This document shows, in pieces, positions 37,330 through 46,955 of a stretch of DNA of 64,000 bases; positions within the stretch are counted from its first letter, which is position 1; each line of letters starts with the position of its first letter. The stretch comes from Candidatus Roseilinea mizusawaensis (GTDB lineage Bacteria > Chloroflexota > Anaerolineae > J036 > Brachytrichaceae), in NCBI GenBank assembly GCA_016841965.1, contig JAEANN010000047.1, forward strand, positions 42,993 to 106,992, in the 5' to 3' direction. The notes below the pieces were generated by a model. That model made no database searches. It was given only the letters and a program-made list of their open reading frames with translations, and was not told the origin of the DNA. Both the position numbers and the translations under genes were made by a program.

Positions 37330-37782
37330 TCAGGAGTAGACAGGCGGCTGAAACAATTCGACCGGGATGCCGTCTGGGTCGAGCATGTACAAAGCCCAGC
37401 CGCCTTTGTTGGCCCCGGCGTCGATCTCAATCGGCGGCGAGCGGAACTGAACGCCTTTGGCTTTCAGTTCTTCGTAAGCCGCCGGCAGATTGTCTACATA
37501 CAGCGAGAGATGGGCGCTGCCCGGCCGGTTGACGCGCGGCACGGCCGGCTCGCCTCGCGGTACGACATATTCAAACAACTCCAGCTTGTGCGTCGAGTTG
37601 GGGATGGCCAGATGAGCGGCCTTGACCACGCAATCGGGCAAGCCCACGATGTCGCGGAAATACTGGTTGGTGATCTCGCGCTGCCAGAGCAGGTTGAAGC
37701 CCAACAAATCGACGTAGAAAGCCAATGATCGTTCGAGATTGGAGACACTGAAACTGGTGTGGTCCGCTCCGGTAATATTCAT
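37330..37782 (-). CDS. VOC/glyoxalase family protein
   Basis: 150 residues from ATG 37780-37782, which has GGAG eight bases upstream; ATG 37788 is an alternative. The vicinal-oxygen-chelate fold is shown by ADHTSFSVSNLERSLAFYVD, then LLGFNLLWQRE, and a second module with SAHLSLYVDNLPAAYEEL and the closing LYMLDPDGIPVELFQP. Candidate metal ligands are His near residue 8, Glu in KLELFEYV, His in SAHLSLYV and Glu in IPVELFQP. Members are lyases, dioxygenases or resistance proteins; the substrate is not known. Convergent with rho. Confidence 0.85.
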   Translation of the reverse strand: MNITGADHTSFSVSNLERSLAFYVDLLGFNLLWQREITNQYFRDIVGLPDCVVKAAHLAIPNSTHKLELFEYVVPRGEPAVPRVNRPGSAHLSLYVDNLPAAYEELKAKGVQFRSPPIEIDAGANKGGWALYMLDPDGIPVELFQPPVYS

Positions 37783-37814
37783 GGCCATAGCTCCGTATCT
37801 TATCCAGGATGGGC

Positions 37815-38600
37815 TTACGGGTACAGATAGGGATGTTCCGGCTGCTCGGTTAGCTCGATCGTATCAGGCACAATGACGGGCAGGCGTTCTCCGGCAAACG
37901 CGCTTACGCCTAGCCGGCCGGTGACACGCACCCAGCTATCGTTCGTCAGGGCGCTCGCTTGCTCTGACTCAACCAGCAAGCCAATGGCAGTCGCGTCGGC
38001 TACGCAGCAACTGACTATGAAGCGCGACACCCAGAATTGATTGTCGGTGTTGCGCGGGTCGCGGTACACGAAGCCGATCACATCGACTGTTTGGCCGGCA
38101 AACGCCGCCGGGTCGGCTTGGCGTGAAAACTCGCGCAGCCAGTCGAGAATGTTCTTTGGCCCCACGACCGCGCGCTGGGCCACGACTGCTGCGCCGCCGG
38201 CGTTGCCGGGCGCGCTCAGCCCGATGCCCCGGCCGGCTATCGCGCTCGCCCCCAAGGGACGCGCCGGGATAAGCACCCCCATCGCAATCGGAATCGATAT
38301 CAGGATCACAGCCGGCCACGATATGCGATGCGCCCGTGTAGTCATCTCTTGCTCCAGGGCTATGCGCTGTTCCACCAGCCGATATGCCATCGTTAGCGTC
38401 AGCACTGCCAGGATCAACACACCCACAACCACCAGCCAGGCAAAGCGCTGGTTGATGTAGAACGCCAGCGTCCCGTTGCTGAACTTGCTGTACAGCATGA
38501 GCGCCAACCCGGCCAACAATCCCGCTTTGAGAAATGTCTGCGACCTCAGGTTCAGCGATTTGGGTTTTCGATTGTGAATTTGGGGTTCCAGGCTTCGCAC
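37815..38600 (-). CDS. TIGR03943/DUF1980 (YcgQ-like) membrane protein
   Basis: 261 residues if translation starts at GTG 38598-38600; the N-terminus is uncertain because the 5' region is a heptamer repeat tract. Two membrane helices (FLKAGLLAGLALMLYSKFS; FAWLVVVGVLILAVLTLTMA), a third near IPIAMGVLIPARPLG, then a C-terminal extracellular domain with FVYRDPRNTDNQFWVSRFIV and SCCVADATAIGLLV. This is the standard partner of UPF0718 permeases (YcgR/YcgQ pair in Bacillus). The pair is thought to act in metal handling, but the transported species is not established. It lies 60 bases downstream of that permease. Confidence 0.85.
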   Translation of the reverse strand: MRSLEPQIHNRKPKSLNLRSQTFLKAGLLAGLALMLYSKFSNGTLAFYINQRFAWLVVVGVLILAVLTLTMAYRLVEQRIALEQEMTTRAHRISWPAVILISIPIAMGVLIPARPLGASAIAGRGIGLSAPGNAGGAAVVAQRAVVGPKNILDWLREFSRQADPAAFAGQTVDVIGFVYRDPRNTDNQFWVSRFIVSCCVADATAIGLLVESEQASALTNDSWVRVTGRLGVSAFAGERLPVIVPDTIELTEQPEHPYLYP

Positions 38601-38653
38601 TCCGCACTCTCCACTCCGCACTCCGCACTCTCCACTCTCCACTCTCTGCCTCG
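38556..38653 (-). repeat. Long heptamer repeat tract at the 5' end of the TIGR03943 gene
   Basis: Fourteen units in strict 7-base register on the plus strand, starting CGATTTG, GGTTTTC, GATTGTG, AATTTGG, GGTTCCA, GGCTTCG and continuing with CACTCCG and CACTCTC units. It fills the whole gap between the permease stop (38663) and the conserved start region of the TIGR03943 protein. Confidence 0.85.
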
Positions 38654-38662
38654 TCTTTGCGC

Positions 38663-39709
38663 CTACCATGCCAGGTTGAAGTTGATGAAAATGCCGATGG
38701 CCAGCCCGGACAGCAGCGACAGCACGATCAGGTAGGCCACGACACGTCGGCGAAAGACGCCCAGAAACATGAGCGTGCTCTTGATGTCCACCATCGGCCC
38801 GAACACCAGGAATGAGACGATCGCGCCGGAGGTGAATGTATTGACGAACGACAAGGCCAGGAAGGCGTCGACTGTGCTGCACACCGACAGCACAAAGGCC
38901 AGCGCGCTCAGGGCCAGCACCGACGTGGCCGGCCCGCTGCCAATGGCTGCCAGCGCAGTCTGTGGCACAAACGTCTGCAATGTGGTGGCAATCAGCGCCC
39001 CGGCAATCAGATAGCGGCCCATGTCGAAAAACTCGTCGGCTGCGACGCCAAACGCCCGCTGTAACTTGCGCGCGAATGTCTCGACCTGGATCTCGCTCAC
39101 AGAAATGAGATCGACGCCATGATCTGCGCCGCCGGCTGCCATCGACGCCACCGTCAGCGGGCGCAGCACCTTGACGACGTTCGGCTGCGCCAGGAACACC
39201 AATCCCACCCCCACTGCAATTAGAAAGGTGAAGCCAATGCGCGACCAGAAGACCGGCCCGATTCCAAACGCGGCATATGTGCTGGCAATCACGATCGGGT
39301 TGAGCACCGGCCCCCCCAACAGAAATGCGACGCCGGCCGAAATGGGAAAGCCCTTCTGATACAGCCGGCGCACCACCGGCACCACGCCACACTCGCAGAC
39401 CGGAAAGATCAAGCCCATGAGCGCCCCCATCACCGTGGCCAGCATTTTATTGCGCGGCACGAAGCGCGCAATGTCGTCGGCGGTGACAAAAACTGCGATT
39501 AGACCAGATACCACAACACCCAGCAGCAAGAATGGGGCGGCCTCGATAAAGATGCCCAGAAAGACCGTCACGTAGTTTTGCGCCAGATCAGGCAGCGCGA
39601 GGGCAGGCATCAGGCTGAGCGCCGGCAATAGGTTGTCCAGGACAATCGCGCCCAGCACGATGACCAGCAGGCTCACGATCAGCGTCATCAGCCGGTTTCG
39701 ACTCATCAT
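38663..39709 (-). CDS. UPF0718 family permease (YcgR/YraQ-like)
   Basis: 348 residues from ATG 39707-39709 (an adjacent ATG at 39706 is equally possible). Eight or more membrane helices. The family signature is the conserved Cys motif in GLIFPVCECGVVPVVRRLYQ with GGPVLNPIVIAST, repeated in inverted form as VCSTVDAFLALSFVNTF and LVFGPMVDIKS. Members are putative two-component permeases for metals or small anions acting with a TIGR03943 protein, encoded next. No regulator is seen nearby. Confidence 0.88.
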   Translation of the reverse strand: MMSRNRLMTLIVSLLVIVLGAIVLDNLLPALSLMPALALPDLAQNYVTVFLGIFIEAAPFLLLGVVVSGLIAVFVTADDIARFVPRNKMLATVMGALMGLIFPVCECGVVPVVRRLYQKGFPISAGVAFLLGGPVLNPIVIASTYAAFGIGPVFWSRIGFTFLIAVGVGLVFLAQPNVVKVLRPLTVASMAAGGADHGVDLISVSEIQVETFARKLQRAFGVAADEFFDMGRYLIAGALIATTLQTFVPQTALAAIGSGPATSVLALSALAFVLSVCSTVDAFLALSFVNTFTSGAIVSFLVFGPMVDIKSTLMFLGVFRRRVVAYLIVLSLLSGLAIGIFINFNLAW

Positions 39710-39797
39710 CCTGAGGTCAATCGTACCCCATTGACTGTAACCAGGCTGCCGGACAAGCAGGCAGAGTGCACATACGCCGGGGCGCGACAGACACACA

Positions 39798-41144
39798 TCA
39801 CGTTTGCGTGGCCGGCGCACGGCCGGCTGTTGCCTGTAGGGCGCTCTGGCTGCGCCGCCATAACCAGCCTAGTTGCGCCGTGACGCTGAAGGTCGATGCG
39901 CCCAGAGCAACATACAAGCCAGCTACCTGTCCCCACGCCATGCCGACGATGAGCATCGCGCTCATACATGCCAGGTAGATCATCGTTGCCTCGGTAATCC
40001 CGCGTGTGCGCCGGCTGTGCACGATTGTCCCCTGGAACCAGCTCTGGAACGCGCTGATAGCCGGCAACGGCAATGCCAGCCACAGGCCGGTGTGTGCCCT
40101 GGAAGCTAGCTCGGGCGACAGCCCGGCGATCTGCTCAAACCAGACTGAAGAGAGCGGCGTCAAAACCATCACCAGCAACAGACCGGTGGTACAAGCAGAT
40201 AGGATCAATGTAAAGCAGCGCAATACCGGGGCTGCCCTGGGCGTGTCCAGTGTGGCGACCACTACTTCGTTGAGCGCGATGCCCAGCGCCTGTACCATGA
40301 AAACCAGCCCTTGCACCACGGCATACACCGCCAGCGAGTTGAGCGCGTCGGGCATCCGACTGATTGCAGCGCTGCCCAACGGCCGGATGATCAGATAGAG
40401 CGTCGAGGTCATCGCCAGCGGCACGTAGAACGCCAGTATGGCCCGCACAAACAGCGCCGGCTTGACCGGTGGCGCCAGCCTGACCTCGTAGCGCAACACC
40501 GGCTGCGCGCGCACATGCGCGTACACTGCCTCTGCGACGATGCCTGCGATCACAGCGCTGGTTGCCACCACGATGCCCGGCAGTGTGCCTGCCAGATAAC
40601 CTATCGCCAGCACACTGGCCGTTGAGCTGAGCCGTAGGACTGTGCCCAGACCGACTGCGCGCGAATGGCCGAACCGGATGAGCACACCTTGATGAAAGCG
40701 CCGGTAGGCAACGCCAAAAGTGAAAGGCGTCATGATCATCAATCCCAGACGCGCCGGCTCGACTACCTCTGTGGGCGGTTGCATCAGCCCCACCACGACC
40801 AGATCATAGAGCGGTGTAAATGCCACCGCAGCATGGACAAGCGTCAGCGCCCCGCTCAATACGAGCATGAAGCGGCGCAGCCGGACAAACGAAGCCCAAT
40901 CCCGGCTTAACGCTGTGGAGGCTGCCAGTAACATCAGGATCGGCGATTCAATGATCAGGGCCAGTGACATGACCACACCGCCATAGGCGGCCAGATGTAT
41001 TTCAGGGTCGGGCAGGCGGGCCACAATGGCACTGAGCGCCGGCAGTTCGGCTGACATCAGCAACCAACTGGCCGCCAGTGGCCACCAGCGTTGGGCAACC
41101 TGACCGAGCGAGAGTGGCTGCGGCTGTGTGGAGGAGGCAGACAT
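39798..41144 (-). CDS. MOP-superfamily flippase (MATE/ANKH-like)
   Basis: 448 residues from ATG 41142-41144, with GGAGGAGG upstream. Twelve hydrophobic segments in two six-helix halves. The first half carries WWPLAASWLLMSAELPALSA, then IVARLPDPEIHLAAYGGVV and MIMTPFTFGVAYRRFHQG. The pattern fits the multidrug/oligosaccharidyl-lipid/polysaccharide (MOP) superfamily and resembles ANKH-like bacterial members more than drug-exporting MATE proteins, as far as I can judge. Probably exports a small anion or lipid-linked molecule. Single gene, preceded by a terminator of the SH3 gene. Confidence 0.72.
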   Translation of the reverse strand: MSASSTQPQPLSLGQVAQRWWPLAASWLLMSAELPALSAIVARLPDPEIHLAAYGGVVMSLALIIESPILMLLAASTALSRDWASFVRLRRFMLVLSGALTLVHAAVAFTPLYDLVVVGLMQPPTEVVEPARLGLMIMTPFTFGVAYRRFHQGVLIRFGHSRAVGLGTVLRLSSTASVLAIGYLAGTLPGIVVATSAVIAGIVAEAVYAHVRAQPVLRYEVRLAPPVKPALFVRAILAFYVPLAMTSTLYLIIRPLGSAAISRMPDALNSLAVYAVVQGLVFMVQALGIALNEVVVATLDTPRAAPVLRCFTLILSACTTGLLLVMVLTPLSSVWFEQIAGLSPELASRAHTGLWLALPLPAISAFQSWFQGTIVHSRRTRGITEATMIYLACMSAMLIVGMAWGQVAGLYVALGASTFSVTAQLGWLWRRSQSALQATAGRAPATQT

Positions 41145-41169
41145 ACGGGTCGGTTGTACCACGTTCGGG

Positions 41170-41205
41170 AAAAACGCACAGGGCGAGGCGCACGCCTCGC
41201 CCTGT
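41170..41205 (-). terminator. Terminator after the SH3-domain gene
   Basis: A 13-base perfect stem (41178-41190 with 41193-41205). On the minus strand it is followed by GCG and TTTTT (41174-41170). Confidence 0.8.
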
Positions 41206-41245
41206 TTTGCCCCAGAATGGTTAGTGTCGCTGCGCGCCGCTAGTG

Positions 41246-42319
41246 TCACCGCGTGACGCCGACTGCCCTGGCAGACGCGTTGGGCACCGTCAAACTGGCG
41301 AAAACCCAAGCTTTCGCGCCGGCGTATTGGATTTGAAACCATGCACCGTCGGCGCTCTTGCCCACCACATCCACCACATCGCCCTGGTTCAGTCCACCGA
41401 CAATCTTGCCAGACAGGCTGGGTTGATTGCGCACGTTGAGCCGGAAGGTGTTCACGGCTGTCTTGGGTGTGCTGCCGGGCGGCGCTGTTACTGCGCTGAG
41501 TGGCGGTGTCTGGGCAGTTGACTTGGAGGAGGGCGTAACTGGCGCAGCCAGAACATCGCCTACCAATCCGGCATCGATGGCGCTAGGCACGTAGCCCGCG
41601 CCCAGGCATACCCCCTTCGCGCCGGCTGAGGGCAAAATCTCCAAGCAGCTATCGTCCACGTAGGCGTCGTTATGCTGCACCGGGATGTCCGCTGTGGACT
41701 GAATCAGCGCCAGGACTGTGCTGTTAAGGGCAATGGCATCGACCGAAAGTTGCGCCCACTTGTCATACGGCTGCGCCCATGCTGAGCACTTCAGGTTAGG
41801 GTCGGTCATATCACGCGGCCCGCCATTCTGATCGATGCACAGGCGTATTTTGAGGTTGCCATCTTCGACCGAACGGGCCGGCTGGGTAGTCTGATTGCTC
41901 GACCACAGTTGCGCCCAGGTGGTGAAGCGCAGCGGGGCATTCACCGGCAGATTCTTGATCTCCTGCATGATCCCGGCCTCTTTGTTGAGCGCCCAGAAAT
42001 TGAACCAACGATCTGAGCCATTCCCGCTAAGCACACGCTCTGGGTATTCGTGGGCGAATACCGGTCGGAACTCTGGCGTGCGATAGTTTTGGTCACGTGG
42101 GTCGACGCCTGGCGGTGGCTCTTGCCAGAAGGGTACCCAGCTCCAACTCACGTTGATCTCGCCGCGCCCGGCGAAATAGACGCCCGGATGTTCGTGGCCG
42201 GGGTTGCTGAGCAAGTTCATGCCTGGGGCAGGCGCGCCGGCGGCCGAAATAGACCCGGCCGGCCATGCAACTGCTAGCAGGCTGATCATCATCACTGCGC
42301 GAAGGATGTTGCGATTCAT
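41246..42319 (-). CDS. Secreted protein with C-terminal bacterial SH3 domain
   Basis: 357 residues from ATG 42317-42319 with GGGGAG six bases upstream. The signal peptide (AVMMISLLAVAWPAGSISAA) is followed by a beta-sandwich region with Trp-rich motifs (INVSWSWVPFWQEP, RWFNFWALNKEAGIMQEI) typical of carbohydrate-binding-like or jelly-roll folds. A Ser/Pro linker and an SH3_3 domain (FRLNVRNQPSLSGKIVGGLN, DVVDVVGKSADGAWFQI) close the protein. It is probably a cell-wall or surface-binding protein. Single gene with its own terminator. Confidence 0.75.
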   Translation of the reverse strand: MNRNILRAVMMISLLAVAWPAGSISAAGAPAPGMNLLSNPGHEHPGVYFAGRGEINVSWSWVPFWQEPPPGVDPRDQNYRTPEFRPVFAHEYPERVLSGNGSDRWFNFWALNKEAGIMQEIKNLPVNAPLRFTTWAQLWSSNQTTQPARSVEDGNLKIRLCIDQNGGPRDMTDPNLKCSAWAQPYDKWAQLSVDAIALNSTVLALIQSTADIPVQHNDAYVDDSCLEILPSAGAKGVCLGAGYVPSAIDAGLVGDVLAAPVTPSSKSTAQTPPLSAVTAPPGSTPKTAVNTFRLNVRNQPSLSGKIVGGLNQGDVVDVVGKSADGAWFQIQYAGAKAWVFASLTVPNASARAVGVTR

Positions 42320-42454
42320 AGACAACTCCCCAACTTGAAGCTGTGAAGGTTATACCATGGCCGCTGCGCGCAACCTGCCCATCGTTCGGCGATAGTGCGC
42401 CGGCTGGCCCACGCAGCGCGCAAAAAGGCCGGCGCGGCGCGCATGTTGTCTCGC

Positions 42455-42489
42455 AAAAGCACACTGGAGGCGCTTGAGCGCCTCCAGTG
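42455..42489 (-). terminator. Terminator of the groESL operon
   Basis: Perfect 13-base stem CACTGGAGGCGCT (42462-42474) / AGCGCCTCCAGTG (42477-42489). On the minus strand it is followed by TGC and TTTT (42458-42455). Confidence 0.8.
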
Positions 42490-42515
42490 CAACCACGCGT
42501 CGGCAAAAGGACAAC

Positions 42516-44156
<1,641 letters not shown>

Positions 44157-44200
44157 GTTACTCCTTGCGGTTTGTAAGATGTGTAGGGCTGGTAAAAAGT

Positions 44201-44354
44201 GTCAGGTTGGTCAGGCTCATCAGGTTTGCAGCTTCGTCAGGCATTGTGGTTGACTTGCTCTGCGAACTGTCAAACCTGCACGACTTTAAGCGCTTTAAGC
44301 GCCTTAATAACCTTCAGAACCTTACGAGGGCTTCTAACGAAGGCTTCTAACGAA
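44201..44354 (-). repeat. Nonamer and 13-mer repeats in the groES-groEL gap
   Basis: On the plus strand: 9-base units GTCAGGTTG, GTCAGGCTC, ATCAGGTTT, GCAGCTTCG, TCAGGCATT (44201-44245); then CTTTAAGCG twice, CCTTAATAA, CCTTCAGAA, CCTTACGAG (44284-44328); then two exact 13-base units GGCTTCTAACGAA (44329-44354) and a third partial one running into the groES stop. Confidence 0.85.
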
Positions 44355-44359
44355 GGCTT

Positions 44360-44689
44360 CTATTCCACGACTGCCAAGATGTCGCTCTCCTTGAGGATGA
44401 GCAGTTTCTTGCCGTCGATCTTGACTTCGGTGCCGGCATATTTGGCGTACAGCACGTGATCGCCCACTTTGACTTCCATCGCCACGCGCTCGCCATCTTC
44501 ATCCAGCCGGCCCGGCCCTGAAGCCAGAACCAAGCCTTTCTGGGGCTTCTCTTTGGCTGTTTCGGGCAGCACCAGTTTGCCGCCGGCAAACGTCTGCTCC
44601 TCTTCCTCCACCGGCTCGACCACTAGACGATCTGCCAGCGGGCGCAGATTAAGCTTCTTTTCTTCCATAACTTCATTTTTCTTTGCCAT
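44360..44689 (-). CDS. groES: Co-chaperonin GroES (10 kDa)
   Basis: 109 residues from ATG 44687-44689, GGAGG 11 bases upstream. GroES fold: [18 protein letters not shown], the mobile loop [20 protein letters not shown], and the C-terminal [20 protein letters not shown] followed by [15 protein letters not shown] 13-residue charged extension precedes the usual start. GroES caps the GroEL ring. It is first in the operon, under a sigma-A promoter and CIRCE operator. Confidence 0.97.
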   Translation of the reverse strand: MAKKNEVMEEKKLNLRPLADRLVVEPVEEEEQTFAGGKLVLPETAKEKPQKGLVLASGPGRLDEDGERVAMEVKVGDHVLYAKYAGTEVKIDGKKLLILKESDILAVVE

Positions 44690-44765
44690 AACTGTCGAAT
44701 CCTCCATTCAGCGAGTGGATTGTCTTAACGAAGTATCAAGCGGCGCCAAACCGGCGCTCCGGATG

Positions 44766-44791
44766 TTAGCACTCACGTTCGCAAGTGCTAA
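44766..44791 (-). promoter_or_regulatory. CIRCE operator (HrcA site) with one-base-short spacer
   Basis: TTAGCACT (44766-44773) and AGTGCTAA (44784-44791) are separated by 10 bases; the standard CIRCE has 11. It lies between the promoter and groES. Two more half-sites, TTAGCACAC (44807-44815) and TTAGCACTC (44840-44848), flank the -10 and -35 boxes. Confidence 0.9.
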
Positions 44792-44803
44792 CGACCGGGG
44801 CGC

Positions 44804-44833
44804 ATCTTAGCACACACCCAGGGGGATTGTCAA
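44804..44833 (-). promoter_or_regulatory. Sigma-A promoter of groESL
   Basis: On the minus strand, TTGACA (44833-44828), an 18-base spacer and TAAGAT (44809-44804), directly upstream of the CIRCE element. Confidence 0.8.
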
Positions 44834-44866
44834 GGGGTTTTAGCACTCTTGCGGGCAGTTTGCTAC

Positions 44867-45376
44867 TTAGTCGCGAATCATGCCCCACGCCTGCATCATC
44901 CGCCATATCCCCGGCTGTTCGCGGAACCACTTGAGGGGGAAGCTCAATTCCACGATTGCCGATGAGAAATGCATACCGGCCTTGTCAGGGGGGATGAGGT
45001 CATAGCCCCAGTTCGCGTTGGCCTGATACAAGGCGGCTTGGGCTGTGTCGGCCTCTACCTGCCAGTATTCCACCACGTGGATGCCGGCGTAGCGTTCTCG
45101 TAATGCTTCGCGTTCGTCCTGTGCCAAGCCGCTGTGGATGATGTCGATGCACAGGGCCGGCGCGCCTTTGATCGCATCGCGGCCGACGATATGGCGACTG
45201 CTTTTGGGCACAAACACCACGTCGGGCCATAGTTCTACATCGCCGGCCTGCACAGGCGCCCCTTTGCCGATCACTGCGCCCAGGTCATAGGCGTCTACCA
45301 CGATGCTTAACATGCTGACGCACCATGCCTGCATTTTGGCTTGCAGAATAAATGTCTGTGGAGAGAAGTTGGACAT
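44867..45376 (-). CDS. Uma2-family (DUF820) protein, divergent
   Basis: 169 residues from ATG 45374-45376. The Uma2 pattern is recognisable: VELWPDVVFVPKSSRHIVG, then PALCIDIIHSGLAQDEREAL and YAGIHVVEYWQVEADTAQ. Uma2 proteins share a PD-(D/E)xK nuclease-like core; the usual order is P-D-V, then E-(V/I)-x-S-P, D-x-x-K and Y-x-x-x-G-V-x-E-Y-W. Here the Glu of the second motif is Asp (CIDIIH), Ser-Pro is His-Ser, and the Lys is replaced by Ala/Leu, so nuclease activity is doubtful. The leader has three exact copies of GATTGAGCA (45393-45419). Confidence 0.75.
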   Translation of the reverse strand: MSNFSPQTFILQAKMQAWCVSMLSIVVDAYDLGAVIGKGAPVQAGDVELWPDVVFVPKSSRHIVGRDAIKGAPALCIDIIHSGLAQDEREALRERYAGIHVVEYWQVEADTAQAALYQANANWGYDLIPPDKAGMHFSSAIVELSFPLKWFREQPGIWRMMQAWGMIRD

Positions 45377-45392
45377 GGGGCGGGGGATTGGC

Positions 45393-45419
45393 GATTGAGC
45401 AGATTGAGCAGATTGAGCA
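45393..45419 (-). repeat. Three exact 9-bp repeats in the leader of the Uma2-like gene
   Basis: GATTGAGCA at 45393-45401, 45402-45410 and 45411-45419, followed by a decayed fourth unit ATTGAGGAT. Confidence 0.85.
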
Positions 45420-45474
45420 ATTGAGGATCGTGGTGGTGCTGGGTGCGCGAACAGCCTCTGTAGCCCCCATCTGC

Positions 45475-46872
45475 TCAAGCCGCTAGAAAATCGATCACGT
45501 CGATCATGGTGATGATGCCGGCCACGCGCTGGTTTTCGTCCACCAACACAGCCGCCTTGGACTTTTGCAAGACATCACTCAATGTGTTCAGCGGCGTTCC
45601 GTCGTCCACCACGGCTGCCTCGCGGATCAATGGCTCGATGCGGGTCTGATCAAAGGACAGATGGGAATTCTCCAGCATGTAACTCAGGATATCGCTTTCC
45701 ATCACCATGCCCACCAGCCGGCCATCGTCATCCACTACCGGCTGTTGTGAGATGTCGTATTGCTTCATGCGCTGGATAACGGTTGCCAGCGACTCGCCTG
45801 GCCGGGCGGTCACCACTGTGCGCAGCCGATGCGCCTGAATAAAGTCGGACACCGTGCCTTGTGACCAATCGGTGTTCAAAAAGCCGTTGTCGCGCATCCA
45901 GTTGTCATCAAAGACCTTGCTCAAGTAGCGCGAGCCGCTGTCGGGCAACAGCACCACGGCTGTCTGGCCGGCCTGCAGCCCCAGTTGCGGAATGGCCTTC
46001 AGCGCGCCGGCCACGGCTGCCCCGCACGACCCCCCGCAGAACAAGCCCTCTTCGCGCACCAGCCGGCGCGTCATCAAAAACGATTCGCGATCGGTGACCT
46101 GCACCACCAGGTCGCACACGCTCAGGTCGAGCGCGCTGGGAATGAAATCCTCGCCGATGCCTTCGAGCTTATAGGTCTTCAGCACCGGGTCATCGGGGAC
46201 ACGCCCGTTCTTCCAGGTGTCGTACAAGAGCGACCCGGCGATGTCCACCCCCACCACCTGCAAGTCTGGCTTTTTCTCTTTCAGATAGCGCCCCGTTCCT
46301 GTGATGGTGCCACCGGTGCCCATGCCGCAGATGAATGCGTCGATTCGTCCGCCGGTCTGCTCCCAGATCTCTGGGCCGGTGGTCGCATAATGAGCCGCCG
46401 GGTTAGCCGGATTGTGATATTGGTTGGCCAGGATTGCATTAGGCGTCTCGCGCGCCAAGCGCTCGGCCACCTTGTAGTATGAGCGTGGATCGTCTTTATC
46501 AACTGCCGTCGGTGTGATCACCACTTTGGCGCCGAATGCGCGCAGCGTGCGGATTTTCTCGTCGGACATTTTATCGGGCATGACGAAGATGCACTTGTAG
46601 CCCTTGTTTGCCGCCGCGATGGCCAGCCCGATGCCGGTGTTGCCGCTGGTTGCTTCGACGATGGTGCCGCCTGGCTTCAGCCGGCCACTCCGTTCGGCGT
46701 CTTCGATGATCGCCACGCCAATGCGATCTTTCACCGAGCCGCCGGGATTCATGAATTCCAGTTTTGCCAACAGGGTGGGCGCAATCCCGCGCGTCACTTT
46801 GTTCAGCCGCACCAATGGCGTACGACCGATGGCGCTCAGCACAGAATCATGGGGTTGCAGATAGTTGCTCAT
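45475..46872 (-). CDS. Cystathionine beta-synthase / cysteine synthase with CBS-domain pair
   Basis: 465 residues from ATG 46870-46872. Fold-type II PLP enzyme: AIGRTPLVRLNKVTRG, Schiff-base Lys in NPGGSVKDRIGVAI, the phosphate-binding GTGGTITGTGRYLKEKKP and the substrate loop EATSGNTGIGLAIAAA. Two CBS domains fill residues about 335-465 (QRMKQYDISQQPVVDDDGRL; SDVLQKSKAAVLVDENQR). This matches cystathionine beta-synthase (serine plus homocysteine to cystathionine); bacterial enzymes of this shape may also make cysteine from O-acetylserine. It lies just downstream of a sulfonate-type ABC operon on the same strand (83-base gap). Confidence 0.9.
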   Translation of the reverse strand: MSNYLQPHDSVLSAIGRTPLVRLNKVTRGIAPTLLAKLEFMNPGGSVKDRIGVAIIEDAERSGRLKPGGTIVEATSGNTGIGLAIAAANKGYKCIFVMPDKMSDEKIRTLRAFGAKVVITPTAVDKDDPRSYYKVAERLARETPNAILANQYHNPANPAAHYATTGPEIWEQTGGRIDAFICGMGTGGTITGTGRYLKEKKPDLQVVGVDIAGSLLYDTWKNGRVPDDPVLKTYKLEGIGEDFIPSALDLSVCDLVVQVTDRESFLMTRRLVREEGLFCGGSCGAAVAGALKAIPQLGLQAGQTAVVLLPDSGSRYLSKVFDDNWMRDNGFLNTDWSQGTVSDFIQAHRLRTVVTARPGESLATVIQRMKQYDISQQPVVDDDGRLVGMVMESDILSYMLENSHLSFDQTRIEPLIREAAVVDDGTPLNTLSDVLQKSKAAVLVDENQRVAGIITMIDVIDFLAA

Positions 46873-46955
46873 CTCGACCACACCTGTTTCATCTTCGACG
46901 CCGGCCAGATATCGGGGCAATCTTACCAGCCCTTTGCCTGCTATCGCGCGTGGGT

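Noticed and set aside
38593..38653. Possible CRISPR-like or tandem-array element from the CACTCnC units
   Set aside because: The units are 7 bases with no spacers; it is a simple tandem repeat, not a CRISPR array. No CRISPR array or cas gene was found in the window.
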